Shown here in pieces: positions 9,225-17,026 of a stretch of 64,000 nucleotides of DNA. A program made the position numbers and the translations under genes. The DNA comes from Bdellovibrio bacteriovorus. GTDB lineage: Bacteria > Bdellovibrionota > Bdellovibrionia > Bdellovibrionales > Bdellovibrionaceae. Position 1 is the first letter of the stretch, and every line of letters begins with the position of its first letter. The notes under the pieces were generated by a model that saw only the letters and a program-made list of their open reading frames with translations, did no database searches and was not told the origin of the DNA. The stretch covers positions 2,604,001 through 2,668,000 of the forward strand of contig NZ_CP020946.1 in the NCBI RefSeq assembly GCF_002208115.1. The letters run 5' to 3'.

Positions 9225-9842
9225 TTAGTGGGCGAAATTGATCGCCTGAACACGACCTTGATCATCAGTAACGAACTGGGCTTTACCGATGATTTGCTTG
9301 GAGGAATCAATCAGACTATAGACCTGCTCCCCGGCAGCACTGGACGCCACTGACACTTCGGAATAGTTCATGCCGAAAGCTTCGGAATACTTTTTAAGGA
9401 AGCCGGCTTTGTCTTCGATAGCCATCGGGTGTTCACCCGCCTGGGCATCAATGAACTCCAGGCTTTCAATACGGCCTTGCGCCAGCTTCATGCCGTATTT
9501 GCCTTCAAGATAACCAAACACCAATTCATCACGCAATGTCGGAGCTTCCGCAAGACTTGCCGCCATAGCAGATTTTTCTGTCGCCATTCTTTTTGCCAGG
9601 TCGTGTTCCCACTTCACATCTTTGGCGAAGCTGGAAGGTTCAAAGCTCGCAACCCCACGGTTGGCGCCATTAGCCAGGTTTTGATCCGGGCCGCGCACCA
9701 GCCACTGATTCAGGAACACCGTCATCAAAAGCACCGAAGCGATGGAAAGAACAAGAACCGCTTTTTGTTCCTGCGCTTTGTCCTGCAGTCTTTTTCTTAC
9801 TGATTGTGCTTTAGGAAATTCGATCACGTTTGCGTTCCTCAT
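9225..9842 (-). CDS. single-pass membrane-anchored protein of unknown function
   Basis: 205 residues: a basic cytoplasmic N-terminus (residues 1-25), one membrane segment (about 28-46, AVLVLSIASVLLMTVFL) and a periplasmic domain of about 150 residues ending in a beta-rich part. The topology resembles an anti-sigma factor or a small envelope protein, but no family motif was recognised. It lies 39 bp upstream of the RDD gene on the same strand and probably opens the RDD-rhomboid-endA operon. Its ribosome binding site (GAAGGGG, six bases before the ATG) lies inside the 3' arm of a hairpin at 9850-9885, which suggests translational control. Confidence 0.6.
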   Translation of the reverse strand: MRNANVIEFPKAQSVRKRLQDKAQEQKAVLVLSIASVLLMTVFLNQWLVRGPDQNLANGANRGVASFEPSSFAKDVKWEHDLAKRMATEKSAMAASLAEAPTLRDELVFGYLEGKYGMKLAQGRIESLEFIDAQAGEHPMAIEDKAGFLKKYSEAFGMNYSEVSVASSAAGEQVYSLIDSSKQIIGKAQFVTDDQGRVQAINFAH

Positions 9843-9849
9843 TTATTAC

Positions 9850-9885
9850 CCCTTCGCAAGTGCTGTATATTGTCACTGCGAAGGG
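9850..9885 (-). promoter_or_regulatory. hairpin that buries the ribosome binding site of the 9225-9842 gene
   Basis: On the minus strand CCCTTCGCA-GTG pairs with CAC-(T)-TGCGAAGGG across an 11-nt AU-rich loop, giving about 12 bp with one bulge. The GAAGGGG Shine-Dalgarno is entirely in the 3' arm and the ATG follows six bases later. It could be an RNA switch, a thermometer, or a DNA operator; the sequence alone does not decide. Confidence 0.5.
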
Positions 9886-10011
9886 CGTGCCGTTTAATAA
9901 CCACTTCAATTCATTCTAGCTGCACAGAGCCTGAACAGACGTACAAAAGATGTTTGACGTATTATTATGATCATCTCACTGTGAGACGACAAACGCCATA
10001 CATCCGGGACT

Positions 10012-11217
10012 CTAGTCGAGGGCCTTTTTCACCCAAGAATCAATCCCCGCCTGCATTTCCGGGAGGCTGTAGTACAGGACCCGGTCCAAATCCACGCCCT
10101 GTCCCTCGATTTGATGCTGCTTGTGGCTGAGATAAATCGCCTCTGGGATGGAGATCTGCACCCCCGGCCCCACCTCTTCCAGTGGATACCAGACACCAAC
10201 CAGCAACTGCCCGCGACTGGGACTTCCCAGCAGGGGCGCTTTTTTAAACTCTTTCAAAGCCTGCGCGACCATTTCAGCCACAGAAGAGCTTTTCCCATCG
10301 ACGAGCACCCGCACCTCGCCTTTAAAGCACTGAGGGTTGTCGTAAGTCTTCAACAAAATCTCGCTGCTGTTATCAAGCACGGCCAGTTGTTCCTGATCCC
10401 GCAAATCATTAGGAAGTTCGGCCGGAGCTTTCACTGGGGCCCGGGGCTTTACCAGGCGCCCGACCTCCTCGGACTTGCACATGAACAACGACAGAAAACG
10501 CAGACCCGCGACGAAGTTGCCGCCCGGGTTTCCGCGCAAATCCACCACCAGCTTGCGCAATGGCGCGATCTGCTGTTGCAGCGTTTTGAGTTTTTCTTCT
10601 TCAAAGAAAGCCGCACGGAAGGACGGGATTTCCAGCACCGCGTTTTGCGCGGATTTGATTTCAAGATTCAGATCCTCGGACCGATGGATGGAGCGAGGTT
10701 TGATTTTGACAGAAAATTCCCTGTCCTGACGAAGCATCAGGTAGGAGCCCTGCTCCGTCTGCGCTTCCCAGGGGTTGGGTTGTTCGGCGTTGATGCTTTG
10801 AATGACATCACCGGGTTTCAAACCCGCCTCTTGCGCCGGAGAATCAGGATGAATTTTATAAATGACCAGTTCCCCGTCGACAAAACGGCTTTCGATGCCG
10901 GTCTCCAGACTTTCCCCGCGCCAGATACTGGCGACCTCGGAAGAATCATAGACCTCGAGGTGCGACACCTTCAGCAACGCCAGGGCATTGTTCATGTCCT
11001 TGATGATCAGTTTTTTCGGAGAATACGGAGTGACCAGACGGCTGCGCCGACTGCAGGTCTTTTTCCAGTTTTTGATTTTGCTGTCGTCAAGAAAGATTCT
11101 TTCCGCGACAAGATCACACACTGCCGGATACGGATTAACGAATCCGCGCTGCAGAGTGAAATGATACGCCCCATAGGCGCAGGAGACTGCCAGAAGAATT
11201 CCTAAGATCCGCGTCAT
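10012..11217 (-). CDS. S41 family (C-terminal processing) peptidase with PDZ domain
   Basis: 401 residues. An N-terminal hydrophobic segment (about 3-14) serves as signal or anchor. A PDZ domain (about 115-165, IHPDSPAQEAGLKPGDVI) binds substrate C-termini, and the S41 core follows with LVVDLRGNPGGNF and SSSVAEMVAQALKEF, which carries the expected catalytic Ser. The position where CtpA-type enzymes have the catalytic Lys (in a TxGKG motif) reads GSPSRGQLL, so that Lys seems replaced. It may use another residue or be inactive. Members of the family cut periplasmic proteins. It lies between a terminated Fis-type gene upstream and a 169-bp gap downstream, and is probably transcribed alone. Confidence 0.85.
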   Translation of the reverse strand: MTRILGILLAVSCAYGAYHFTLQRGFVNPYPAVCDLVAERIFLDDSKIKNWKKTCSRRSRLVTPYSPKKLIIKDMNNALALLKVSHLEVYDSSEVASIWRGESLETGIESRFVDGELVIYKIHPDSPAQEAGLKPGDVIQSINAEQPNPWEAQTEQGSYLMLRQDREFSVKIKPRSIHRSEDLNLEIKSAQNAVLEIPSFRAAFFEEEKLKTLQQQIAPLRKLVVDLRGNPGGNFVAGLRFLSLFMCKSEEVGRLVKPRAPVKAPAELPNDLRDQEQLAVLDNSSEILLKTYDNPQCFKGEVRVLVDGKSSSVAEMVAQALKEFKKAPLLGSPSRGQLLVGVWYPLEEVGPGVQISIPEAIYLSHKQHQIEGQGVDLDRVLYYSLPEMQAGIDSWVKKALD

Positions 11218-11228
11218 CTCGGTCCAGT

Positions 11229-11262
11229 AAAAACAAAGACCGGATGTATCTTCATCCGGCCC
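11229..11262 (-). terminator. leftward terminator of the Fis-type regulator gene
   Basis: CCGGATG (11240-11246), a 6-nt loop and CATCCGG (11253-11259). Read on the minus strand it is followed by TCTTTGTTTTT. It lies 26 bp behind the regulator's stop codon. Confidence 0.85.
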
Positions 11263-11287
11263 CTGTCTTTCAATTCAAAAGGAAGAA

Positions 11288-11722
11288 TTAAGCAGCCACT
11301 TTCTTCTTGCGAGCCGCAGAAGGATCAATGTGGTATTGCTTTACTTTACGATACAAAGTCGCGCGACCGATACCCAAAGCTTTTGCCGCTTCCGTCAGGT
11401 TGCCTTTGTATTGCACGATTGCGTTTTCGATGGCGTGAGCTTCAAGCTCTTCCATTTTCTGAACGCTGGATGAAGTAGCTGTTGGCGTTGGGAACTGGAT
11501 TACGTTACCACCACCCACGTCAGAGTTGATCGGGCTTGTGCCTGAAGCCAAAGCCGGAACACCCGCTACTAGTTGTTGTCTGAAAAATGCGTTATCAAGC
11601 CCTTCTCTGAACTGTGCAGATGAATATGCTTGAACTGTCACATCGTGGTTCTCCCAGTACTTTTTTGTGTTTTCGATTGTTTCCTGGCTATCGCTCACCA
11701 CGATCATAACTGTACGTGACAT
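11288..11722 (-). CDS. Fis-type helix-turn-helix DNA-binding protein
   Basis: 144 residues. The C-terminal 45 residues form a Fis/HTH_8 domain (ENAIVQYKGNLTEAAKALG, then IGRATLYRKVKQYHI), the same DNA-binding module that ends NtrC-type enhancer-binding proteins. The N-terminal half starts like a receiver domain (VMIVVSDSQETIENTKKYW), is too short for a full one, and is joined by a Gly/Thr/Pro-rich linker. There is no AAA+ domain, so it cannot activate sigma-54 by itself. The ATG has a strong GGGAGGA ribosome binding site. A Lys-rich tail (ARKKKVAA) may add non-specific DNA affinity. It has its own terminator and diverges from the solute-binding protein at 12010. Confidence 0.82.
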   Translation of the reverse strand: MSRTVMIVVSDSQETIENTKKYWENHDVTVQAYSSAQFREGLDNAFFRQQLVAGVPALASGTSPINSDVGGGNVIQFPTPTATSSSVQKMEELEAHAIENAIVQYKGNLTEAAKALGIGRATLYRKVKQYHIDPSAARKKKVAA

Positions 11723-11858
11723 TTAGTCCTCCCCTTTTGAAACATTAACAAAGCCTATTTGACTCACTTTGTACCTATCGGCGTATCACGCTGAGAATTT
11801 AGGGCCAGTTGCAAATATTTTTTGAGACACTTTAAGCAGGCCAAAACACTGGACTTTT

Positions 11859-11886
11859 GTCGGTCTAAAAATCCCGCTTGACCGAC
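11859..11886. promoter_or_regulatory. operator-like inverted repeat between the Fis-type gene and the solute-binding gene
   Basis: GTCGGTC (11859-11865) and GACCGAC (11880-11886) are perfect inverted repeats whose starts are 21 bp apart, two helical turns, in the 287-bp divergent gap. This geometry suits a dimeric regulator. No regulator can be named. The rest of the gap shows nothing else clear. Confidence 0.4.
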
Positions 11887-12009
11887 CTTTCCGAATTTAT
11901 GCCCAAATTCTTGCCGGTTTTATCGGCAAATTCAGCTTCCACAATCTGCTCGTCGCTTCGGACTGTCTTTGTTATATTGATGCTGGCTGTTTATTAAGGA
12001 CGTTCTGGA

Positions 12010-12747
12010 ATGCCACAGTTTCTATCTGCTCTCTTTATATTGACGTTTTTCTCGGGATCTTTCGCTTTTGGGGAAGTGTTGCGGGTGAATGTCTATGACC
12101 TGCCTCCGCACATTTTCACTTTGAATGAAGAACCCGAGGGTCCGGGCATCACGTTCTTCAAAGACTATGTGAAACTGCCTAACACCGAAGTGCGCTGGGT
12201 GGCCACGCCGTTTGCACGCGTCTTATGGGACATGCAAAACAAGAAGGTGGACGTTGCCCTGTTCCTGGTGCCCTCACCCGAACGAGAAAAGTACATGCGC
12301 TTTTCCAAAACACCCTTATTCACGACATCTTCGGCGATTATCATTCCTCGCAACTCCCCCCTGACCCGGGCGACGTCACTCAAGGACTTCCGCGGACGCA
12401 CTCTGGGGCACTCCAAGGATTCCTTCACTCCGACAGAGCTTCTAAAGCACGGAATCAAGATCGAACCTTTAAGTGGTGAAAATGTGATCGAGCGCAACCT
12501 GCAGAAGATCCGCGCCAAAAGACTGGATGGCATCTTTGTCCCGACAGCCTCCAACGGAGAATACATTTTGCGCAAACTGAGGGTGGATGATCAGTATCAG
12601 GTCTTTGTGGTGCCAGACACCACTTTGAATCTGCATGTGGCCTTTCGCAAAGACATCGACGAAAAGACCTATCAGATGGTAGAGGCTGCTCTAAAAAAGA
12701 ATCAGCGCATTTATCGCAAGCTGCTGGATCAACAGCTATCCAGATAA
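12010..12747 (+). CDS. periplasmic solute-binding protein, family 3 type
   Basis: 245 residues with a signal peptide (MPQFLSALFILTFFSGSFA). The mature part follows the family-3 binding-protein fold: an N-terminal beta strand VNVYDLPPHIFTL, ITFFKDYVKL, VDVALFLVPSPEREKYMRFSK, and the hinge and second lobe with LKDFRGRTLGHSKDSF and VAFRKDIDEKTYQMVEAAL. This family binds amino acids or other small polar solutes for ABC importers, or serves as sensor domains. No permease or ATPase is adjacent, so it may work with a distant transporter or bind a signal. The ATG has AAGGA upstream, and a terminator follows. Confidence 0.8.
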   Translation: MPQFLSALFILTFFSGSFAFGEVLRVNVYDLPPHIFTLNEEPEGPGITFFKDYVKLPNTEVRWVATPFARVLWDMQNKKVDVALFLVPSPEREKYMRFSKTPLFTTSSAIIIPRNSPLTRATSLKDFRGRTLGHSKDSFTPTELLKHGIKIEPLSGENVIERNLQKIRAKRLDGIFVPTASNGEYILRKLRVDDQYQVFVVPDTTLNLHVAFRKDIDEKTYQMVEAALKKNQRIYRKLLDQQLSR

Positions 12748-12780
12748 AAAAAGCCTCCTTTGCGGAGGCTTTTTCTTTTT
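12746..12780. terminator. bidirectional terminator between the solute-binding gene and dps
   Basis: A-rich run, GCCTCC (12753-12758), loop TTTGC, GGAGGC (12764-12769), T-rich run. The A/T flanks make it work in both directions, ending the rightward gene and possibly the leftward dps gene. Confidence 0.9.
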
Positions 12781-12800
12781 AGGTTTGTGAAACCAAAAAA

Positions 12801-13304
12801 TTATTCCAGCATGCTTCGAAGCATCCACGCTGTTTTTTCGTGAAGCTGCATTCTTTGAGTCAGCAAATCCGCGCTGACTTCGTCGCCAGCTTTTTCAACC
12901 AACGGGAAGATGGAACGAGCCGTGCGAACAACCGCCTCCTGCCCTTCCACCAGTTGTTTGATCATGTCTGTTGCGGAAGGAACACCCACAGGTTCTTCGA
13001 TGCTGGTCAGTTTCGCGAATTCCTTGTATGTGCCCGGAGCGGCCACACCCAAAGAGCGGATGCGTTCAGCAATCAGATCCACGGCTGTTGCCAGCTCGGT
13101 GTATTGACCCTCGAACATCACATGCAAAGTCTGGAACTGAGGACCGGTGACATTCCAGTGGAAGTTGTGAGTTTTCAAATAAAGAGTGTAAGAGTCTGCC
13201 AGCAAACGGGACAGGCCATCAGCAATTTTCTGACGGTCTTTTTCCTGGATACCAATGTTGATAGAGGGCTTCGCGTGCTTTTCGGACTTGTTGTTCTTTT
13301 TCAT
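12801..13304 (-). CDS. dps: Dps family ferritin-like DNA-protection protein
   Basis: 167 residues. Dps forms a 12-subunit cage that oxidises and stores iron with peroxide and can coat DNA in stress. The ferroxidase signature is intact: [19 protein letters not shown] followed by an Asp/Glu-bearing helix ([15 protein letters not shown]). The Lys-rich N-terminus ([14 protein letters not shown]) is typical of forms that bind DNA. Its length fits the family. It is transcribed alone, with a 257-bp upstream gap shared with the next leftward gene's terminator. An imperfect TTCAT-AG-ATGAA palindrome lies about 50 bp upstream (13352-13363); I cannot assign it to OxyR or PerR. Confidence 0.93.
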   Translation of the reverse strand: MKKNNKSEKHAKPSINIGIQEKDRQKIADGLSRLLADSYTLYLKTHNFHWNVTGPQFQTLHVMFEGQYTELATAVDLIAERIRSLGVAAPGTYKEFAKLTSIEEPVGVPSATDMIKQLVEGQEAVVRTARSIFPLVEKAGDEVSADLLTQRMQLHEKTAWMLRSMLE

Positions 13305-13405
13305 AGTCGGAACCTTTCTGTAAAAGCTACGACCTAAACTCTAAACCAAAATTCATAGATGAAAAAGGAGCGCTGCACACCAACTGAGAAACCAGACAAA
13401 AGGCA

Positions 13406-13480
13406 AAAAGGTACCTGCTTACTTTTGCATAAGCTGCGCGTAAGCTGCAGTGCTTCTGCAAAAGTAAGCAGGTACCTTTT
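13406..13480. repeat. 24-bp perfect inverted repeat with short spacer
   Basis: The arm AAAAGGTACCTGCTTACTTT plus TGCA (13406-13429) matches the reverse complement of 13457-13480 without a mismatch. The 27-bp middle contains a direct repeat TAAGCTGC and the pattern CGCG-6-GCAGTG. It lies in the gap between dps and the next gene, close to a separate terminator, and codes for nothing. It could form a long cruciform or a very stable RNA hairpin. Confidence 0.85.
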
Positions 13481-13488
13481 AGGAAAAA

Positions 13489-13520
13489 ACAAAACCCAGC
13501 TTTTGAGGGCTGGGTTTTGA
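13489..13520 (-). terminator. terminator of the 13562-14101 gene
   Basis: AAAACCCAGC (13491-13500), an 8-nt loop, GCTGGGTTTT (13509-13518). On the minus strand the stem is followed by T-rich sequence. It sits 43 bp behind the stop codon. Confidence 0.9.
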
Positions 13521-13561
13521 TGGTGTTTTTTTGTGATTCAGCTATGCCAGTTGGTGCTGAA

Positions 13562-14101
13562 CTAGCGGCGGCCGGATTTGATTTTCACTTGAAGTTTGGA
13601 GATCAAGTGAACTGCCATTTTTTCCTGAACTTTACACATTTTAAGTTCATCACGGCGGTAAGATCTTTGAGATGGAGTCAAAGTTCCGGTCTCAAGTTCC
13701 ATTTCATAATCCAATTTGGAAGAACGGATGCCTTCCAGCTCTTTCGTTTGCGTCTTGAACAGTTTGGTCACGCCAGAAAGAGGAGCTACTTCGATCCACT
13801 CTTCTTTACCACGGTACCAGCTCACCATTCTCAGGAAACGTGCCTTGTTTTTAGCCAAAGTGAACTTCGGGAAGTTCGTGTCTTGCAGCTCAAGGATGTT
13901 TTCCACTTCATCTAGGTTCAGGTCATCTTCTTCACCTTCCATCAGAAGGTTGTCAGACAGGCTCGCCAATAGAGCGGTTTCCTGTTCTTCGTCGACATCT
14001 ACGTCGAAGGCCGATTTCTTCACCTCTTTTTCGTTATCTAGGTCAGAATCCAAATCTGTGTCGATTTCGTCGGCGTGCATGTTAGTGCCTGGATTGATCA
14101 A
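13562..14101 (-). CDS. acidic cytoplasmic protein of unknown function
   Basis: About 179 residues with a strikingly acidic first third (DEIDTDLDSDLDNEKEV, EGEEDDLNLDEVENILEL) and a basic C-terminal half (SYRRDELKMCKVQEKMAVH, KLQVKIKSGRR). There is no signal peptide or membrane segment. The TTG at 14101 is preferred because GGGGAGG lies six bases upstream; the ATG at 14080 is an alternative with a weak site. No family was recognised. The charge split suggests binding to a nucleic acid or to a basic partner. It is a single-gene unit with its own terminator. Confidence 0.65.
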   Translation of the reverse strand: MINPGTNMHADEIDTDLDSDLDNEKEVKKSAFDVDVDEEQETALLASLSDNLLMEGEEDDLNLDEVENILELQDTNFPKFTLAKNKARFLRMVSWYRGKEEWIEVAPLSGVTKLFKTQTKELEGIRSSKLDYEMELETGTLTPSQRSYRRDELKMCKVQEKMAVHLISKLQVKIKSGRR

Positions 14102-14289
14102 AACGAGCCTCCCCAATAGTGCATTAAAACGTCTAGGTGATTTAAAGTGGCCCAGTTATATCGCAACTTCTGGAATGACACAATATGTTAATTGCATGAA
14201 AAAAGGTGAAAATCACAGGAAAGCCACCCACAAACCGAGACCTTTTTGCATTTTCATATCTAAATTTCATGCTCGAAAAATGGGCATTT

Positions 14290-14757
14290 CTACTTCACTG
14301 CGATCACGTCAACTCGGAATCCACCGGGCTTTTTCCAGAAGTACGAAGGTGAGGCTTTTACGGTTATGCGATAGATGGGACGCCCGTCCAAGACCGTCTC
14401 CCGCACTCCACTGGATTTCAACTCCCCTTCCAGTCGGTATTCGCGTCGTTCCCCCGACGCATCCGCGTACTGAATACGCACCTCGACAATCTCCAGATTG
14501 TTGCGCAGCCCCACCAAGCGAATGCGTTTGATGCGATTCAAATCGTAACGTGGAAAGAAATCAAAAGTTCTAGTGCCGAAACGACCCGTTTCCCCGCCCC
14601 CTAAGGAATAAGGAACATCTTTAGGCGGAGCTGGTGGCGGCACGGGATAAGGTTCACCCGGATAGGGATCATCCGGCAACGGCATCGGCAGTCCGTCGTT
14701 TGCGTACCCGGTTGATAGAGTGAAGATCGTCAGAATAAGTAGAAACCACTTCCCCAT
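14290..14757 (-). CDS. exported proline-rich beta protein of unknown function
   Basis: 155 residues with a signal peptide (MGKWFLLILTIFTLSTGYA), then a Pro-rich stretch (PMPLPDDPYPGEPYPVPPPA) and a beta-rich domain of about 100 residues (RIKRIRLVGLRNNLEIVEV and following). The domain resembles small exported beta-sandwich proteins that bind an envelope partner, without a motif that allows naming. AGGAGG lies five bases before the ATG. It is separated from neighbours by gaps of about 75 and 190 bp and probably stands alone. The Pro-rich part may act as a spacer to cross or contact peptidoglycan. Confidence 0.6.
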   Translation of the reverse strand: MGKWFLLILTIFTLSTGYANDGLPMPLPDDPYPGEPYPVPPPAPPKDVPYSLGGGETGRFGTRTFDFFPRYDLNRIKRIRLVGLRNNLEIVEVRIQYADASGERREYRLEGELKSSGVRETVLDGRPIYRITVKASPSYFWKKPGGFRVDVIAVK

Positions 14758-14832
14758 GCAGGCCTCCTAGGCATTGACCCTAGTCGACCCGAGGGGATTT
14801 TGGAAATTACGGAAAGGACACTATGTCTGAAA

Positions 14833-15606
14833 TCAATCCCAGCGCATGTGCTTCACGGACTCACCAGAGTCACGCAGCTCACGCAAGGAATCAATTCCGA
14901 TCGCCAAATGCTTGTCTACAAAGTTCGCCGTGACTTTCTTGTCGCTTTCTTCGGTTTTTACACCGTCCGGGATCATCGGATTGTCAGACACAAGCAACAA
15001 AGCCCCACGCGGGATTTCATTCACAAAACCAGTCACAAAGATCGTCGCCGTTTCCATATCCACGGCCATCGCACGGGTCTTGGTCAGATAATCTTTGAAC
15101 TGTTCGTCGTGTTCCCACACGCGGCGGTTGGTGGTGTACACCGTTCCAGTCCAGTAATCGCAACTGTGTTTCGCGATCATTGTGGAAACGGCTTTTTGCA
15201 GACGGAAAGAAGGAAGAGCCGGGATTTCTGCCGGCAGGTATTCGTTACTGGTGCCCTCACCACGAATGGCCGCGATCGGAAGGATAAAGTCACCCAGTTG
15301 ATTTTTCTTTTTGATACCACCACATTTACCCAGGAACAAAACAGCCTTGGGATTGATTGCAGACAGCAAGTCCATGCAGGTCGCTGCCAACGCACTGCCC
15401 ATACCGAAATTCAGGATGGTGATGTTTTCAGCCGTGGCACTTTGCATCGGTTTATCCAAACCGCGCACCGGCACGTTGAACTGTTCGGCAAACATTTTCA
15501 CGTAGTTACCGAAGTTTGTAAGCAGAATATAATGGCCAAATTCATTCAGCGGCACGCCTGTGTAGCGAGGCAACCAGTTATCGACGATTTCTTTTTTTGT
15601 TTTCAT
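14833..15606 (-). CDS. amn: AMP nucleosidase, short form
   Basis: About 257 residues. AMP nucleosidase hydrolyses AMP to adenine and ribose 5-phosphate. The sequence shows the PNP/UDP phosphorylase fold: NFGNYVKMFAE, ITILNFGMGSALAATCMDLL, KAVLFLGKCGGI, and the nucleoside-binding MAVDMETATIF, followed by LLLVSDNPMIPDGVKT. It lacks the extra N-terminal domain of the enterobacterial enzyme and fits the shorter form. The ATG at 15606 has AGGAG four bases upstream; an ATG eight codons earlier has no such site. It diverges from the pirin gene. Confidence 0.88.
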   Translation of the reverse strand: MKTKKEIVDNWLPRYTGVPLNEFGHYILLTNFGNYVKMFAEQFNVPVRGLDKPMQSATAENITILNFGMGSALAATCMDLLSAINPKAVLFLGKCGGIKKKNQLGDFILPIAAIRGEGTSNEYLPAEIPALPSFRLQKAVSTMIAKHSCDYWTGTVYTTNRRVWEHDEQFKDYLTKTRAMAVDMETATIFVTGFVNEIPRGALLLVSDNPMIPDGVKTEESDKKVTANFVDKHLAIGIDSLRELRDSGESVKHMRWD

Positions 15607-15685
15607 GCTACTCCTAATAATTTTCTTCAATTGGTAAATTGGTTTAAGCTAACATGATATTTCACAGAAGAAAAGGGGTCCGATT

Positions 15686-16582
15686 ATGAGTTCTACGCAA
15701 AATCATATTCTGATGGAAATTGCACCAAGGCTGGTCTCTGTCGGAGGACCTCAAGTCCACCGTCTGATCCCCTATTCCAAAAAGCGAATGGTAGGGCCCT
15801 TCATCTTTTTCGATTATTTCCCTGCCACTGATTTCGCGGCCGGCGACGGCCTGAATGTGCGCCCTCATCCTCACATTGGTTTGTCCACCCTCAGCTACCT
15901 GCTGGAAGGAAAAGTTCTTCACCACGACAGCCTCGGACACAAACAGGTGCTGACACCGGGGGACGTGAATTGGATGACTGCGGGCAAAGGAATCTCACAT
16001 TCTGAAAAGCTGCCGGAAGACGTTATCGGAAAAGCTCACCGTCTGCACCTGCTGCAGTTCTGGGTGGCCCTGCCACTGAACGAAGAAGACCGTGAACCCA
16101 GCTTCAAACATCACCCGGAAAGCAGCATCCCGCGTTTTAAAGTCGATGATGCCGATGTGATGCTGATTGCCGGAGAAGCCCTGGGCAGAAAATCACCAGT
16201 GGATGTGTATTCGCCACTGTTCTTTATGGATGTGAAGCTAAGCAAAGGAAAAACTTTCCACTATGATCCCGGCACGCAGGAGCTGGCATTCTATATCATC
16301 AAAGGCAGCCTGGATATCGATGGCAAAATCATTCCGCCGGATGACTTTGTGGTCCTGGAGCCGGGTTCATCCTTGAAAGTCACCGCCACCGAGGACACCC
16401 AAGTCATCGTTCTGGGCGGCGAACCGTTCCCGGAGCCGCGCTATATTTACTGGAACTATGTTTCCTCTTCGCAGGAAAAAATTGAAGAGGCCAAAAAACA
16501 ATGGCGAGAGTTGACCTTCCCACAGGTCCCCGGCGAAACTGATATCATCCCGTTGCCACCGGAACCGACCGGAAAAGGGTAA
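15686..16582 (+). CDS. pirin family cupin protein
   Basis: 298 residues, the usual pirin length, with two cupin domains. The iron-binding N-terminal motif is intact: RPHPHIGLSTLSYLLEGK followed by LHHDSLG and GKGISHSE, giving the three His and one Glu ligands. Bacterial pirins have been reported as quercetinases or as metabolic or redox regulators; the substrate cannot be told here. AAGGGG lies upstream of the ATG. A small lipoprotein gene follows after 9 bp and is probably co-transcribed. Confidence 0.92.
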   Translation: MSSTQNHILMEIAPRLVSVGGPQVHRLIPYSKKRMVGPFIFFDYFPATDFAAGDGLNVRPHPHIGLSTLSYLLEGKVLHHDSLGHKQVLTPGDVNWMTAGKGISHSEKLPEDVIGKAHRLHLLQFWVALPLNEEDREPSFKHHPESSIPRFKVDDADVMLIAGEALGRKSPVDVYSPLFFMDVKLSKGKTFHYDPGTQELAFYIIKGSLDIDGKIIPPDDFVVLEPGSSLKVTATEDTQVIVLGGEPFPEPRYIYWNYVSSSQEKIEEAKKQWRELTFPQVPGETDIIPLPPEPTGKG

Positions 16583-16591
16583 GGAGTTTTT

Positions 16592-17023
16592 GTGCTGAAA
16601 AAATCAAAAGGACTTGTCGTCATGGCCTTGTTTGCCGCAGGCTGCGCCACCACTCCATCCCCGTCCACCCCCGAAGGCGACGAAGCCCTTGTGCCGAACT
16701 GGGAAACCCACGCCCGTGATGCTGAAATCATGAAAAGCGGCCCCGCCCCGGCATCCGCAACGGCGGCCACAACCGCGCCCACCAATGCCATGGATGAAAT
16801 GGCACTGGAAGCCCAACAGTTCGCAACGATCAACTATGATAACTTGGGCAAAGACCTGAAAGCCGGAAAAGGCAAAAACGTCACAGAACTTTTCCGTATT
16901 TTGAAAATCCAACAGAAAGACCAAGCCACGGCTTTGCGCCGAGTGAAGTCACTTCACGACGGCAGCACCAGCGCCGACCAGTTCGCACAATCACTGTGGA
17001 ACTGGTACCAGAATAGAAATTAA
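16592..17023 (+). CDS. small lipoprotein of unknown function
   Basis: 143 residues starting at a GTG with a perfect AAGGAG five bases upstream. The lipobox FAAGC puts the lipidated residue at Cys18. An Ala/Pro/Thr-rich linker (about 50-68) is followed by a short helical domain (about 70-143) containing NYDNLGKDLKAGKGKNVTEL and ending near WNWYQNRN. No family was recognised. It follows pirin after 9 bp and converges tail to tail with the LamB-type porin gene, three bases away, with no terminator in between. Confidence 0.7.
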   Translation: MLKKSKGLVVMALFAAGCATTPSPSTPEGDEALVPNWETHARDAEIMKSGPAPASATAATTAPTNAMDEMALEAQQFATINYDNLGKDLKAGKGKNVTELFRILKIQQKDQATALRRVKSLHDGSTSADQFAQSLWNWYQNRN

Positions 17024-17026
17024 AGA

